From: Arctopsyche grandis
Lineage: Eukaryota; Arthropoda; Insecta; Trichoptera; Hydropsychidae
Direction of reading: 5' to 3'
Length of the DNA stretch: 64,000 bases
NCBI RefSeq assembly: GCF_051622035.1
Contig: NC_135357.1
Span: 37,183,691-37,247,690 of the forward strand
The translations under genes were made by a program, and so were the position numbers. Below the pieces are notes generated by a model. The model had not been told where the DNA came from. It did no database searches and worked only from the letters and a program-made list of their open reading frames with translations. Of the stretch, positions 12,587 to 24,491 are shown piece by piece. Position 1 is the first letter of the stretch. Every line of letters starts with the position of its first letter.

Positions 12587-14968
12587 CTGAAAAACAAAAA
12601 AAAAAGAATTATATTTCATTCGCATAACACGAGTGTTCGATAAGAGAAGAAACCGACAAACCTATGATTTTATGTCACATTCCTCTCAACCAAATATCAT
12701 GTTTATAGTATTGAAGTTTTCACCCTGAAAAGGAAAAAAAAACAAATGGTTACTTTTTTTTTATATACATAATTTGCCAATGAAAAACAGTGCAAATCTT
12801 TCGATCGTATCACATAACATTGCATAGTAATATATTTCATAAATTGTCGACACAGCTTCGAATTAAATCATCGTATACATGTATTATGTATAGCAAAAAA
12901 AAAAAAAAAAGGTTAACTTAAAAATCTGAATCATAAATAAAAATTTATACTCGAGATGAGATTAGAACGACTAAAACTGAACAAACATAATAACATAATC
13001 TCACCATCGATTTGTTTACTGAAACTGTATGTTTACTAAACACGCATAGGACTAAACAAATTCTTGAGAAGTTTTAGTGATAATAAAATTACGTGGAAAT
13101 AATTTCAAACATGACGCTTTTAATATTTTGATTGATATTAACATTATAGGGGGTCAAACTCTATGAAAGATTTCACTTTGTAAATTCATAAAAAAACAAA
13201 TAAAGATACGATATGCATCATCTTGAAGATTCTCATCTTTGTGGATCAAAATTGTACTTAATTAAATGATGTAAAACAGGTTTCAATAGGTTGATTTAAA
13301 ACAATATAAACCTAATCCACACACAAGTAATTTGGTATACTAAATTGAGTAAAGCAAATTTGACAAAAAAAAAATTGTCATTACACTAAATGTATTAATT
13401 CCTCATGCTGAAAGGTAATCTGTAATTGTTTTTAAATTAATTAAAGAAAATAATGTTAATGAAACGAATACTTCTATAAAAAGCATTTCAGGGGGGAAAC
13501 AAAAGGAAATTATGTGTCTTCACGGGGAATTTTTTAAAATAAAATAATCAACACAATTTAAATGACAATTGACATTAGATTGAAATTAGACTAACTAGCT
13601 TTCATTATTTTTATTTTAAATGGCAACGAGAAGTCGACAGAATGTCGTACACATTTGACAAAGAATAAAATAATAGGACAATTCGACATATATATTAGAG
13701 AGTGAAACATTTCGAATGATTTACTGCGATCAAAAAGTGGAATATTCCAACTCGAATCGAAACGTAGTGATAAAATGTTCGAAATTGATAAGATAGAAAT
13801 CTGGAATGAAAACTATAAATAATATATGCAGCTTCGAAGCCTAAAAAGTGTGCCGAGATCATTGGAAAATGTTCTTGTTTTTTTTTTATTATGTTCTGGA
13901 ATGCATGTTTGATAATCATAGCTTGAAAACGAATGCATTCTGTTTTGATATAAGGAATGTGTCAACATTGAATGTTTTTGTTAGTTTGCGGTGCGAGGAG
14001 TCGACACGAGAGTCGTCAGACTGCTTTAGAACGAATCTATTCGACATATTAAATCAAAACTTGTCTGAATTGTATTGAATAATTTTATTCGTTACAAAAA
14101 AAAAACAAAAAAAACAACAGCTTTTCGATAGAAAATTCGAGATTATTTAACGGTTGAAAAATCCGCATTGAAGGTTCGATAAAATACAAAACGACCTATA
14201 TATCGAACGATCGAAATCGTGTCTTTCGATTGGGAAAAACAGGTTTAGGGAACTACGAACGGACTTTGTCTCGATATAAATGTGTCAACGTTGAACGTAT
14301 TCTCATCAGTGTCGAGGGTTTGACAAATCGTCCGATTGTTTTCATAGAATTCATCAGCGCAAATTATTAAATTTCAAATGGTCGAACTTTAAGGAGAGAG
14401 CATTGAACTGAAAATAAAATAAAAATAAAAATAACGAAAGCTGATAATAATTTGAAAAATAAATGAATGAAGAAAAACAAACGAATTAAATAGTAAAGTA
14501 AAGTAAAAAAAAAAAAACAAAACAAGTGAATGTTATTTTCTTCAATGGAAAGTGGGCAGGTGGAAGAGGGGATGGGCGGGGGAGGGGAGGCGGGGTGGGG
14601 GGCGAGGAAACGAAATTGTACAAGTGTTTGGATTGGGTAGGTTTGCAGCAGCAGAAGTGACGTTTCCGCGTTGCGAAATCGAGGCTTCGATTCGAACGGG
14701 GGCGACGGGAGGGAATGGGGGCGGCGGGCGAGGGGGCGAACTGGCGAGTCGAGTTGACGTTCGCGGGCTTCGGTCGGATGGTGGGGCCCGCGCTCGACTC
14801 GACTCGACTCGACTCGGATCGGCTCGGTTCGCGGGGATCAGCGCTTGGCCGAGTGTGGGGCGGGGAGGGGAGGGGAGGGGAAGGGGGGGAGGGGAGGGGA
14901 AGACACTCGAGGGCTTCCGAGGAGAGCGGGCGGGAGTGGGGGCGGGGGCGGGGGCGGGGGCGGCGTAC
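12587..14968 (-). other. presumed 5' intron of NCOA6
   Basis: AT-rich DNA between the first coding exon acceptor (TTTTTGTTTTTCAG ending at 12587) and a candidate donor at 14968 in the GC-rich tract. No coding exon is convincing. The T-rich and A-rich runs are typical of intron. Confidence 0.5.
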
Positions 14969-15300
14969 CTGGGGACTCGTCGGCTGTCGCTGGCTGAGGG
15001 GGGCCGCAGCGGGGCGGGGGCGGGGGCGGGGGCGGGGGCGAAGGCAATCACAGTCGCGGAGTCAATCACAGTGATAGAGTCGGTGGTAGAGGCGGTGGCG
15101 GCGACGGGCTCAGACGCGCGCCCTCGAAGAGACCCGCTCGGCGTGGGGGCGCGGGGGCGGGGGCGGGAGCGGGGCGAGAGGCGCGGGTGCGGGCGGGGGG
15201 CTGCGTGCGGTGCGCGGGGGGCGGTCACTGTCGGCCGAGCGACAATAACAACGGCCGCCATTTGCCGCTGGCCTCCTGACATGCGCACGCCGCCCCCTGC
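14540..15300 (-). promoter_or_regulatory. GC-rich promoter/CpG tract and likely first exon of NCOA6
   Basis: A sharp change from AT-rich DNA to runs of GGGGCG and GGGGA units (14560-14600, 14858-14900, 14938-14962, 15008-15040, 15150-15170). On the minus strand CCCCAG|GTACGC gives a good donor, so a non-coding exon probably ends at 14969. GGGGCG units are GC boxes of the Sp1/KLF type. Long frames on both strands here are only low-complexity Gly/Arg or Pro/Arg/Ala strings. Placement of the transcription start is inferred. Confidence 0.6.
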
Positions 15301-16478
15301 CCCCTACCCGACAACGTTGCACGCGCGTCTCACACCTGCACCCGCTGCACGCCAAATCTCTTTCCCTTCTCGACTCCTCGATCGCTCGATTTAGATCCTC
15401 CCTGCGCCCCCGATCTCCTCCGTATCTTCAAATTCACACTGCCAACGTTTTCGACTTTGGGATCCGAGCAAGAAAATCAAAATTTCGACGAAATTCGAAT
15501 TACGCGAACTTTAATCTGAGCGCGTATTTCGAATTGTACGAACACGCTCGCCGTAAGCGACCTCTACGATTCGACCGATTTCAAAATCGTTCCGAGATAT
15601 TTCATCTCCGATTCTTGAAAATTCTCGCTTTAAAAATTTAACGACGCCGACTGAAGTCGTTCGATACTCGTCGAATAAACAAATACGGACAATTATCACT
15701 TTTATACGAGCCATCGTATATGTATTGATATTAAATAAACTTTTTCATCGTTAAAATTAAATTTTTATTATTCTCGATTATTACGATTCTCGTTCATAAC
15801 ATAAAACATATATGTGTATGCATGTATTTACGACCGATTTATCCTTTTAAACTTTTATATTGCGCAAACATGTTATCAAGTATATTAAAATATAGTTACA
15901 AGTTTAAGTTTGCAATTGTTAATTGTAAAATTGTGAAATAATTCATTAGCAATTTGCTATATAATAATAAATAAATAAGTCAATAAACATAATCGACTAA
16001 TTCGATTATAATTTTCAATTAGATACTGAAAATAAATTACGAACCCAAAAATCTTCATTTTTACAAACCTCTTCTGTTTCATTTCACTTTACAAAAAATT
16101 GAACTGAAATTTCTAGTCTTCGAATCATTTTAAAACTTTGCCATTTTTATTAAATCATATACGCCAACATCCAAGAACAAATATATTTACTCATTTACGA
16201 GCTTTTTTAATTTAAATACATACATATATCAAAAACTCATGTTAAATTATCTACAAACCGTCATCGATACATCTTGTAAACTATCATGACACATAATACA
16301 TCACGCCGATAGTCTCTAGTGTACGTACATTAAAATAGTAATCGAAAATGAGTAATTCAGGTGATGAAATAAATACAACGGTCAAATTTTTAATTCATTT
16401 AATACGATTAAATATTATACTATTGTGGAACAAAAACGGAAAAATAAAATTCTGCAATAACTGTCATCGCTCCGAAGT
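15301..16478. other. short intergenic space between NCOA6 and COX6C
   Basis: AT-rich, without a recognisable gene. It should contain the COX6C 3'UTR; minus-strand ATTAAA variants occur about 80-90 nt after the COX6C stop. Confidence 0.4.
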
Positions 16479-16785
16479 TTACTGGCACGACTGGAACACT
16501 CCCTTTGACTTCATGATTTCGAATTCCTTCTCAGCATCGTAGTCCCTGGAAAACGAAATAGATGCGTTATATTTTACGACACGATAAAACGTATCGATCG
16601 GTATAAAAATATCACCTGTAGAAATCGGCGTATTTCTTCCTGCGAGGATCGGCGACCACGGTCTTCCAAAGGACTGCCGTTGTTAGACTGAAAACGATCG
16701 CAATCGACAAATGTTTTTTGATGGCAGAGTTCAAGAGACCCCTCAGTTGGGGCTTGGCAATGATGCTAACTTTCGCTTCGGACAT
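16479..16785 (-). CDS. COX6C: cytochrome c oxidase subunit 6C (cyclope-like)
   Basis: Two coding exons, 16785-16616 and 16545-16479, join in frame over a 70-bp intron (donor GTGATA, acceptor TTTTCCAG) to give 78 aa. The protein begins MSEAKVSIIAKPQLRGLL, has one hydrophobic helix (SIAIVFSLTTAVLWKTVV), then DPRRKKYADFYRDYDAEKEFE and KSKGVFQSC. This is the COX6C plan: a short matrix N-terminus, one inner-membrane helix and a charged intermembrane tail. A splice acceptor (ATGTTTTAG) lies directly before the ATG, so a non-coding exon lies upstream. Confidence 0.93.
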
Positions 16786-17189
16786 CTAAAACATAAATTA
16801 ATAACGACATGAAAATTTTCGACCATGCAAATTTGAAATAAAATTATCACGTTTTAAATTATATAACTTGAATCAATTCAAGCAAAGATTATTAACGTTC
16901 ATTCACCAGATATCATTGACACACAGGTATCATCGTTTCAGAAACAAGAAGTAATCGAACAGACAGTATCAAATCGTCTTAGTCTCAAATATGAAAGTCG
17001 TCTTAGTATCAAATATGAATTACTTGGAGATTTTACGTCAAAAGATAAGAGCCAGTTAATTAAAATGCCAGATTTTTTAATGTTTTATCAGAATTTGACA
17101 GTTATGGTTATGTAACGAGAATGTAAATTGTTGATGGATAAATCTTGGATAAAGATTCTGGTGTAAAGGTTTTGATAAAGGTCACCCGT

Positions 17190-17335
17190 TAGGGAATTTT
17201 ATTACATATATAACAATAGTGAAAAATTGATAACCTTGGCGATAGACGACGAACGCGACGACCGGATCAATGCTGAATATAACCAATGGCCGAACTCAGT
17301 GTGGCTACACCACTTAAATCACGGATGAAATAATA
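17190..17335 (-). promoter_or_regulatory. candidate promoter and first exon of COX6C
   Basis: A locally CpG-richer stretch about 450-540 bp upstream of the start codon. On the minus strand GCCAAG|GTTATC (donor at 17234) could end a non-coding first exon, and a CCAAT-type box sits near 17283. This is inference from position and motifs. Confidence 0.3.
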
Positions 17336-17339
17336 TGCT

Positions 17340-20246
17340 TGATAGTTTTTTCATATGGTATCAAAGTTGTGCTTTGTCATTTTAGTAATAAAAATAATGT
17401 CTACACCTTTCACTTTATGAAAATAATCTACGAATTGATTTAAAAATATAATTTTAGAAAAATATTACAAAAACTATTGACAGTTATTAAATATATTGGG
17501 TAAACCGATTATTGAGCAAATTGAGATCGCGTGCACGACAATTGTTGCCACAAAAATCTCAAATACAGAATCAGGGCTGACAAGAGGGGAGATGCAGTGT
17601 ATGCAAATAGCCTGGGTCCGTGATCCAGAAGGGCCCGATCAAAATATGAGCTAAAATATACATATATCTTTAATGGTGTCACCATAATAGTTTTCATGGG
17701 TTTCCGAAAACCCGTTGTTAAAAATCTAAAAATTCATATAGCTTTTGTCAAAAATTATACAAATCTTGAAAATTGTTTTGTAATCGACTTTTTTTTTCGA
17801 GTTTGCAGTCGATTACATAACAGGTAAAGAGAAAAGACCTTTTTACCGTTTTTTTTTATTCATATATTATTCATTATCCATATAACATTTTTCGACTTAG
17901 TTTTTTATGTTATAATTTATCAACCGACTTTTATAATTTACATTTTATTTACATGCATTTTCAAATTTCAAGAGCTGTTTGAACTTAATGCACCGTCTCT
18001 ATATATATACGCTAATATAAATTTTTATATCAGAATTTATCTATTGAGAAACGAAAATAAGGTTTACTTCATTTCATTTTTTCCAATTTTTTAAAGTTGC
18101 TTAGGTTTAAAAATATATACAATATTTTAAACTTATAATTATTGAAAAACCTTTAAGAGCTTCTATACTTTGTGATTGATTATCTTTATTTATAAAACAT
18201 TGAGCTAATGCACATCACTTATTTCCTATACTTATTGTTTTGATAAATTACCATTAATGATTAAAGTCAGGGCTTTTTTCAGCATGTAACGTGGTGGAAC
18301 GGCGTTCCGGCACCTTTTTGTCTCAGCATTTTTTATGTTTCAGACGAATATTCTATATAATATAATTTTAATATAATCTTTTCCAATAAAAAACTTGACA
18401 AGAAGTGAATCCCGGCACCTTTTTTTTCTTTCAATAGAAACTCTGATTGAAGTTAATCATTTTTTTATTATAATGCGATCCTAGACCAAATAAATTTCTA
18501 CACACAATTCATTGTTTATTGTACGACTTTATTTTGAAAATCATTAATATTATTGAATGCATCCATGATATTGAAGGTATTGGTAATTGGACTATTTGTC
18601 ACATTGCGGTGGTCGCAAAGACAATTTTTAATATAAAAATCGCGAATACACAATATTTGGCACTCAAGTTCTCGTGGGTATGATAGTTATCGTAAGTATG
18701 ATGGACTTTTCGGCTGAGATTTTAGTGACTTTGTGACCAGTATTCACCGAACCGAAGTATTTTACTAATGTGTTCGATTTTGTCGCATTGCTTACATTTT
18801 ACTTTTTTATTTTAAATTTAAATTGCTTACATACGGAAGCAAGATTTGAGTAATCCTTAAATCACAAGTAGGACAGTTCGATAGCTCTCAATTGATTATA
18901 AACCCACGCAAAATATAATGACGTAGAACGGTGACGTCATGGAGAGAATGTAAATACCAGGTGGATATGGTCGAAGTTTCAGTCGTGACGCTTTGTGAGC
19001 GCTTGTCAGACGTGTTTCGCTGCATCTCCTGAGTCTCCTTGAATGCGGAGCCCCCCGTGGTGAGCGCCAGCCCTCAGTTTTTCCCACGCACTTTCAACCA
19101 GCCCCTCGCCATTTATAACCCCCGTAAATCGATTTCAACATCAGCAAAATCACCTGTCACTATGACAATTAAACAATGACAGATGTGTCATCCTCTCACA
19201 CCGTGAGCAGTGCTTCTTCATTATTTTCACCTATTCGACCCCACAATTTATCACTGTTGATCAGAATGGTGTAGTGTTGTATTGCGTTTCCGTGTAATAT
19301 GCAGATGTCTATTGTTCTGTTTAAATTCATGTGAAAGTGTTTTGGAATTTAAATCTGCTTTACATATAAAGCGAATTGCAACCTTTCAAAGTACGGAAAC
19401 GTTATATTTAACACGTTCAAAGTGTGGTATTAATGGTCTTACTAAAGTTAGGATTATATTCACTGTATAAATAAATATTTAGTGTACTATTTTTTTTTTT
19501 ATGAAAGTACATTTCTGTATGCCGGTTAAATATCTTAAAAAATATACATATTGTACTTTTGCAAATATTTATTCTGCTATTTGCAGCTTAAGAATTAGAA
19601 AGTATTTAAACGATAATTGTCTTTAAATAACTGGTTATTCAATTTTTTTATATACATTTGCATACAGTTAATAGTATTTGTCTGTTGATGGTGGTCCCAG
19701 TCATTGTTAAACTCGTTAATTACATATATCCTACACTGTTCATTTCTAGATTTTTTCTTTTGTAATGTTTTGAGACAACAGTTATGTCTATCATAGTTTT
19801 ATTTATATAAAGAGGCTTATTGTCGTTTGTTATTCCATATATTTTTTAGTATAAAATAAGCCATTTCAGTAATACAAATAACGAAGTCAATATTCCAGAT
19901 TGAAACACTTTGAACGATGAGTAAATTAATTAAACTACATATATAATATTATCTTGAAAATACAGTGTATTCTCGATTATTCGGGCTATTAATGGTGGGG
20001 AAGGGGAACAGACATCCTCACTATTAGTTTCTATTTCGATTTTAATATCTGTATGATATCGTGTTTCTTATGTACAGACTAAACGAATTTTTATAAATAA
20101 AATCTTGTGATTTCTGAGAATTTTCTTTGACAAGTTTCTTATATCAATGCTAATTTTCTCGAGAACCATCCACCTTGATCGATCAACTCAATTAAATTAT
20201 CAATTGATAATTTCTCCCATTCATAGACACTGAAAACCCAGTTTAC
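17340..20246. other. AT-rich intergenic DNA with scattered repeat fragments
   Basis: No gene is recognised. A repeat fragment at about 18610-18765 has a second copy near 36215. The stretch 18900-19100 is less AT-rich and contains paired ACGTCA/TGACGTCA-type motifs (18917-18940), which could be a regulatory region. I cannot link it to a gene. Confidence 0.35.
18610..18765. repeat. dispersed repeat, partner at about 36215-36375
   Basis: Both copies share AATCGCGAATAC, ATATTTGGCAC, GTATGATAGTTATCGT, AGTATGATGGACTTTTCGG and GAGATTTTAGTGACTTT in the same order. The second copy lies inside a Harbinger-type element, so this one is probably a broken member of that family. Confidence 0.7.
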
Positions 20247-20250
20247 TTAA

Positions 20251-20790
20251 ACCTTTGAGTACAGACGTCTATTCTGTTGAAAACCCGCCACGCTAAAATT
20301 TTCGCCAACATTTCCAACTAGATTATTTATAAATCAGGTATAAAAATTGTAGCTAATCCAAACAAACCCTAGATCACTACCGAGGATGTAGAGGTTTGTA
20401 AAGTTTGGACTCTCTAATATATCTTGCAACAATATAAAATAAGTCTATTAATGAATGTATTTTTCCAAAACTAGTTCCATCTTCTTCATTGTTGTTGAAA
20501 TGTAATGCTAAAAATCAAAATGCCAAGCCACAATCTAAAGTACTCAACAGTTAGGGATTTCCATCGAGAAATTCTGCTATGGTTATAAATTCAGAAATTT
20601 CGATGTAAACCAGTCTTTACAAACATTGACACGGATTACACGACCCATGTTCAATGCTATCTGGAAAGGCTTAGCGGGTAGTATTATTGTTTATTTTTTA
20701 CATACTCAAAAAGCAAACGCCTATCGGCGTATTTCAGTCTCATAGAATTGTTGGCAAAACGCCGATTGGCGTTGGTCAGCATTCAAAGGG
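20251..20790 (-). mobile_element. piggyBac-type MITE, copy 1
   Basis: TTAA at 20247-20250 is followed by ACCTTTGAG; the other end reads CATTCAAAGGG then TAAA, a damaged TTAA. The interior matches copies at 32339 and 34892, which run in the opposite orientation (GGTAGCATTGAA, AAACCAGTCTTTA, TGTTGCAAGATATATTAGAG and others). There is no coding capacity. TTAA sites with CCCTTTG ends are the mark of piggyBac-type elements. Confidence 0.75.
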
Positions 20791-21437
20791 TAAATCACTT
20801 TTCATTTTCAAATCTTGCCATTAGTGTACACTTTTCATATATTTCACTTTCATCGGGTTTGTAAGAATCCAACGAATCTCTTTCCATATATTTGTCGCAG
20901 TATCGTTATTGACGAGACAACTTGATTCATGGTTGTGACAAAAGTCGTTCGTATTCGACATGTTTCATTCCATCAAAGAATAATCAATTCATGCACGGAT
21001 AATTGAGAGTGCACCGTAAACACCGACCATGATTTGTATATGAGATATATCTCACCGTTGTTGATGTCATGCTAACATTCATCATTGAGTATACGAGTTA
21101 CATATTATATCCATTGTTCATTGGTGTAATGGAAGTCGAACGTATGTATACGATCTTAGCGTTCGTTTTACCGTTACTTTAAGTAATTAATTCACCTCGA
21201 GACAGTTTGGGAAGCTTTGATTGTTGCCATCACCTTCAGTGTACCGAGGCAAGTACGCGTGCACCGAGCCAGTGCGTTCTCGGTGCACGTGCACTCGTTG
21301 ACCCGGCCGCTAATCCTACAGTTCGACTGTTCAACATTCGTACTCCACATCTTTTGTATTTCTGTTCCCCTTTTCTGACCCGTTTATACTTATACTTACG
21401 CCTTATACAAGGTAACAATTTCCTATATATCTTATAA

Positions 21438-21565
21438 TTAAAGCCCGGACCCAGAAGGTGCCGCGTATTGTTCAAATGTTGTAAATGCATTGTTAAAGGT
21501 TTGCCGAACCTTTTTTACGAAGGATTTACAACAATGGAACAATGAGCGGCACCTAGGCTAACCTA
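21438..21565. mobile_element. small palindromic hAT-type MITE, related copy
   Basis: It shares the core TTGTAAATGCATTGTTAAAG, GGTTTGCCGAACC and AAGGATTTA with the copy at 22349-22492, and both have arms ending in a GGTGCC/GGCACC-type inverted pair. The outer ends are too diverged to place exactly. Confidence 0.55.
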
Positions 21566-21595
21566 CCTCTACTTATAATGGGTATATCGGTCTGT

Positions 21596-21650
21596 TTATA
21601 CTGGCACAGTACAGACCGGCAACTGCCCGTAAACAGCAGCACATCTATGT
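21596..21650. repeat. Harbinger-like end sequence
   Basis: CGGTCTGTTTATACTGGCAC resembles the left end of the element at 36127 (AGGTCTATTCATTTTGGCAC). It is followed in both by CAGTACAG/CAGCACAG and then a GCAACTG/ACAACAG-type stretch. It may be the left end of a larger interrupted copy reaching to about 23775. Confidence 0.5.
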
Positions 21651-21670
21651 ATGTATATACACGGTGACAC

Positions 21671-21950
21671 GACACTCGTTCACAGATTTTCCGTAAACCG
21701 AGGATGCGCTCCAGGAATTACGTATACGGCCATCTCTTTCTCACCCCGTCTGTTCACCAAGATCTCGTTTACTATGCCATTACGTATGCAGCCATCTCTT
21801 TCACAGACCGTCTGTTCACCGATAACATGCATACGTAATGGCATAGTAAACGAGATCTTGGTGAACAGACGGCGTGAGAAAGAGATGGCCGTATACGTAA
21901 TGCCTGGAGCGCATCCTCGGTTTACGGAAAATCTGTGAACGAGTTGTCAG
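21671..21950. repeat. foldback element with near-identical arms
   Basis: The left arm, 21671-21790, is the reverse complement of the right arm, 21827-21950. Over the inner 74 bases I see one mismatch, and only a few further out. The 36-base loop contains a shortened direct copy of part of the left arm (GCCATCTCTTTC, CCGTCTGTTCACC). The long open frame across it is non-coding. It could form a long RNA hairpin if transcribed. Confidence 0.85.
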
Positions 21951-22195
21951 GTAACCCTATATACACATATATATAATTGAAGTCACCTAAAATCAGGTCG
22001 ATATTTGAATGAAATGATTTATTACAACATAATCAAAGGAAAGATTGATTACTGGAATGTAAAAAAGGCTTTATTAATAATAATACTGGACTTTTTAGAT
22101 TACAGTAACAGGATTTTTAATGACCGTTTTTCAATATTCTCTAGTTGACTTTCAATTACAAGTTCCTTTTGATATTTATCTACATATATATGTAT

Positions 22196-22698
22196 ATATA
22201 TATAAAATTGAATGTCTGTCTGTCTGTCTCCTAAACCATTCAACCGATTACGATGGAACTTTCAGGATTTGTTTTATGCATGTCCGGGAAGCATACGGTG
22301 AAAAAAAAACACGGGAAAAAACCTCTTAATAATAATATTCGTAATTACTAGAGACCGGAATCTGAAGGGGCTGTTTATTGTTCAAAGATTGTAAATGCAT
22401 TGTTAAAGGTTTGCCGAACCTTTTTTACAAAGGATTTAAAACAATGGAACAATAGGTGGCACTTTTCTGGCCCCTTCTGATTCCGACCTCTAGTAATTAC
22501 GATTTTACCGACGTGAAAGTTTGAAGCGCCATTGTGTAGTCGAGGAAATGTGTTCGTTGGTAACCACGTTACCAGTTGGTTTATGACGACACGGCGTTGA
22601 AGAGACGTTAGTTCACTTGAACAATCACTTGAAACGGGAATGGGAACGGGAATTGCATGCCTTATTCTGGCATTGCAACGCATGTCGGGTTCAGCTAG
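22196..22698 (+). mobile_element. Helitron-like element interrupted by a hAT MITE
   Basis: The 3' end shows GGCATTGCAACGCATGTC, a short hairpin, then GGGTTCAGCTAG followed by T, the Helitron pattern of a hairpin shortly before CTAG. A second copy at about 45970-46326 matches it from the TGTCTG-rich start through CCGATTACGATGGAACTTTC to the same end, but lacks the 144-bp insert at 22349-22492. The 5' boundary is approximate. No Rep/helicase coding is present. Confidence 0.7.
22349..22492. mobile_element. hAT-type MITE, 144 bp, with 8-bp target duplication
   Basis: Flanked by GTAATTAC on both sides (22341-22348 and 22493-22500). The inverted ends are TAGAGACCGGAATC at the left and, read inward, TAGAGGTCGGAATC at the right. 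The homologous Helitron copy at 46 kb has a single ATAATTAC at this point, that is, the empty site. The 8-bp duplication and TAGAG ends indicate hAT. Confidence 0.88.
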
Positions 22699-23107
22699 TC
22701 ATATATAATATCGCTATTCTGCCTGTGTGTCTCTCTGTTTGTCTGAGATAACGCTCGCTGTACTATAATAGTCGTTTCGATTCCACATACATATGTATGT
22801 ACGTCAAAGCTAAACCACTGGAAAAACGTATATACGAATACAATAACAACAGAAAAAAACTTCTATATATACTATTTGCTACCAAAGTTTCCTCTTGGCA
22901 GAGAATTTACCGCCATCTATTGAAAATTTATTTAATTAATTAATTAATTTTTCTATTGGTGTTTTATATGTGTTTACGTGTTGGTAGGTAGATAGTTTTT
23001 ACCATTTTTTAAAAACTAAATATTAATATTAAATTAACATTTCTTTTAATTTAATAACTTAATATGCCAACACCCATGCGATGATATTTCATCGGGTACA
23101 ACACTAG
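22699..23107 (+). mobile_element. Helitron-like element with hairpin and CTAG 3' end
   Basis: Starts directly after the preceding CTAG. It contains GAGATAACGCTCGCTGTAC and TAATAGTCGTTTCGATTC, shared with 47.7 and 52.8 kb. It ends with the hairpin CGATGATATTTCATCG, then GGTACAACACTAG followed by T. The 3' half is homologous, in reverse, to 51917-52260. It is non-coding. Confidence 0.7.
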
Positions 23108-24491
23108 TTCTATATAGATACATTCATATGTAGACGTAACAGCAGTAGCCGACACGATCTATTCACATTATCTATTGTTGCTTTATTATTCGCTTGTCCG
23201 GAGCATATTGGAGTTTGGGTCTGTAATTTGAAGTCGTACTGAAATTAAATTCTCTCTCTTGATAGAAAGAGTTAAAAAAAAGTTTCTTCGATACGTATAT
23301 ATGAGGAAATATAAATATTACCCCAATTTATTTCCCACTGCCTTTTAACAAGGTGTTCTAGGCTTTGACTCACTATCTTCGAGAAGATTTATTACCATTT
23401 ACAAATATTTCTATCGAGTATTAAAGGGGGAAGTATTTACAACCCTTCAATTTTATCGGAACTTAAATTTGGGCGCCTGAATGCGGTAGAGCTTTGCGTC
23501 ATCGTTTACTTTTCCAACCTATTGCTGCGAAAACGTCCGCTTTCAATAACTCGTCTCTTGTATATACCATCCGGTTTCATTTGGACCTGTTTGATTGTCA
23601 TGTTGATGAACTGGTCAATTTCATGAGATTCAACACGAGTCTATTTGAATGAGATGAATGATTGCCAACTTGTTATTGTTCAATACTTGTCTGAATGTGC
23701 GCTTCCGTATAGTGTGCGTAGAGGCAGTCTTTTACTTGCACTGCTGTTGACATGCAGTGCTGGATAATATAAATATAACTTATATTGTAAAATATACGAC
23801 ATTCGATTTTTTGCGATGTCCAATTCAAAGTTATTCAAATTTAATTATTTAAATGCGTATATTCTTTGGTATGATATATTTACATCGTATACCAAACCAA
23901 TAAATAAAAGAGGAATATTAAACCTTTATATTATTTATGATGAATGCTATTTACTAAAATATAGAAATTTAAAATTAATTTAATTGTACTTATGTAACGG
24001 GTTTTGTTCATTATACGTCTCTATTTATATCGTAAATATTCTTATTCAATCAGTTGACATTTAAATTTTGCTTTTTTTTTTTGCATTTCAAAGGTTTCTC
24101 TCCATTTAACGTCATAATATTTTCGATAAACAAAACTCGCGTTATCTTTAGATTAGATAAGAGCTAGCTAGCTCTCATTTAAATGAATCACGTTTTGTTC
24201 GCTCGATTATTTTAATTAAAATTTCATTTATTCGATTTATGCACCTCGGTGTTGAAAGAACCAAATTCAAATTCAGAAACCGGCCAATAGGCGCATTGAA
24301 ACGAGAACAATTATAGGAGGCTCATCAGCAAGAATTACAATAGTGTATAATTCGGGCGATTTGAATTTCATGTTGTAATCGATAACGTATGAAAGTTGTG
24401 AGTACTATATAGATATGTAGATCAGCTTGGAGTGTGAGTCCAACTAGTGATTATTTGACATCCTCACAAGTTTTTCACATATTATTGATAA
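23108..24491. other. AT-rich intergenic DNA with Harbinger-like fragments
   Basis: No gene is recognised. Segments near 23130-23170 (GTAGACGTAACAGCAGTAGC), 23565-23590 and 23680-23775 (CATGCAGTGCTGGATAATAT) match the interior and right end of the Harbinger-type element at 36127-36678, in the same order. Confidence 0.45.

Noticed and set aside
14542-15394. Open frames of about 250-280 codons on both strands
   Set aside because: They consist of Gly/Arg or Pro/Ala/Arg strings produced by GGGGCG repeats, open on both strands at once; no domain or splice support.
21651-21938. 95-codon open frame
   Set aside because: It runs through the foldback arms and loop; it exists because of the inverted repeat, not as a gene.
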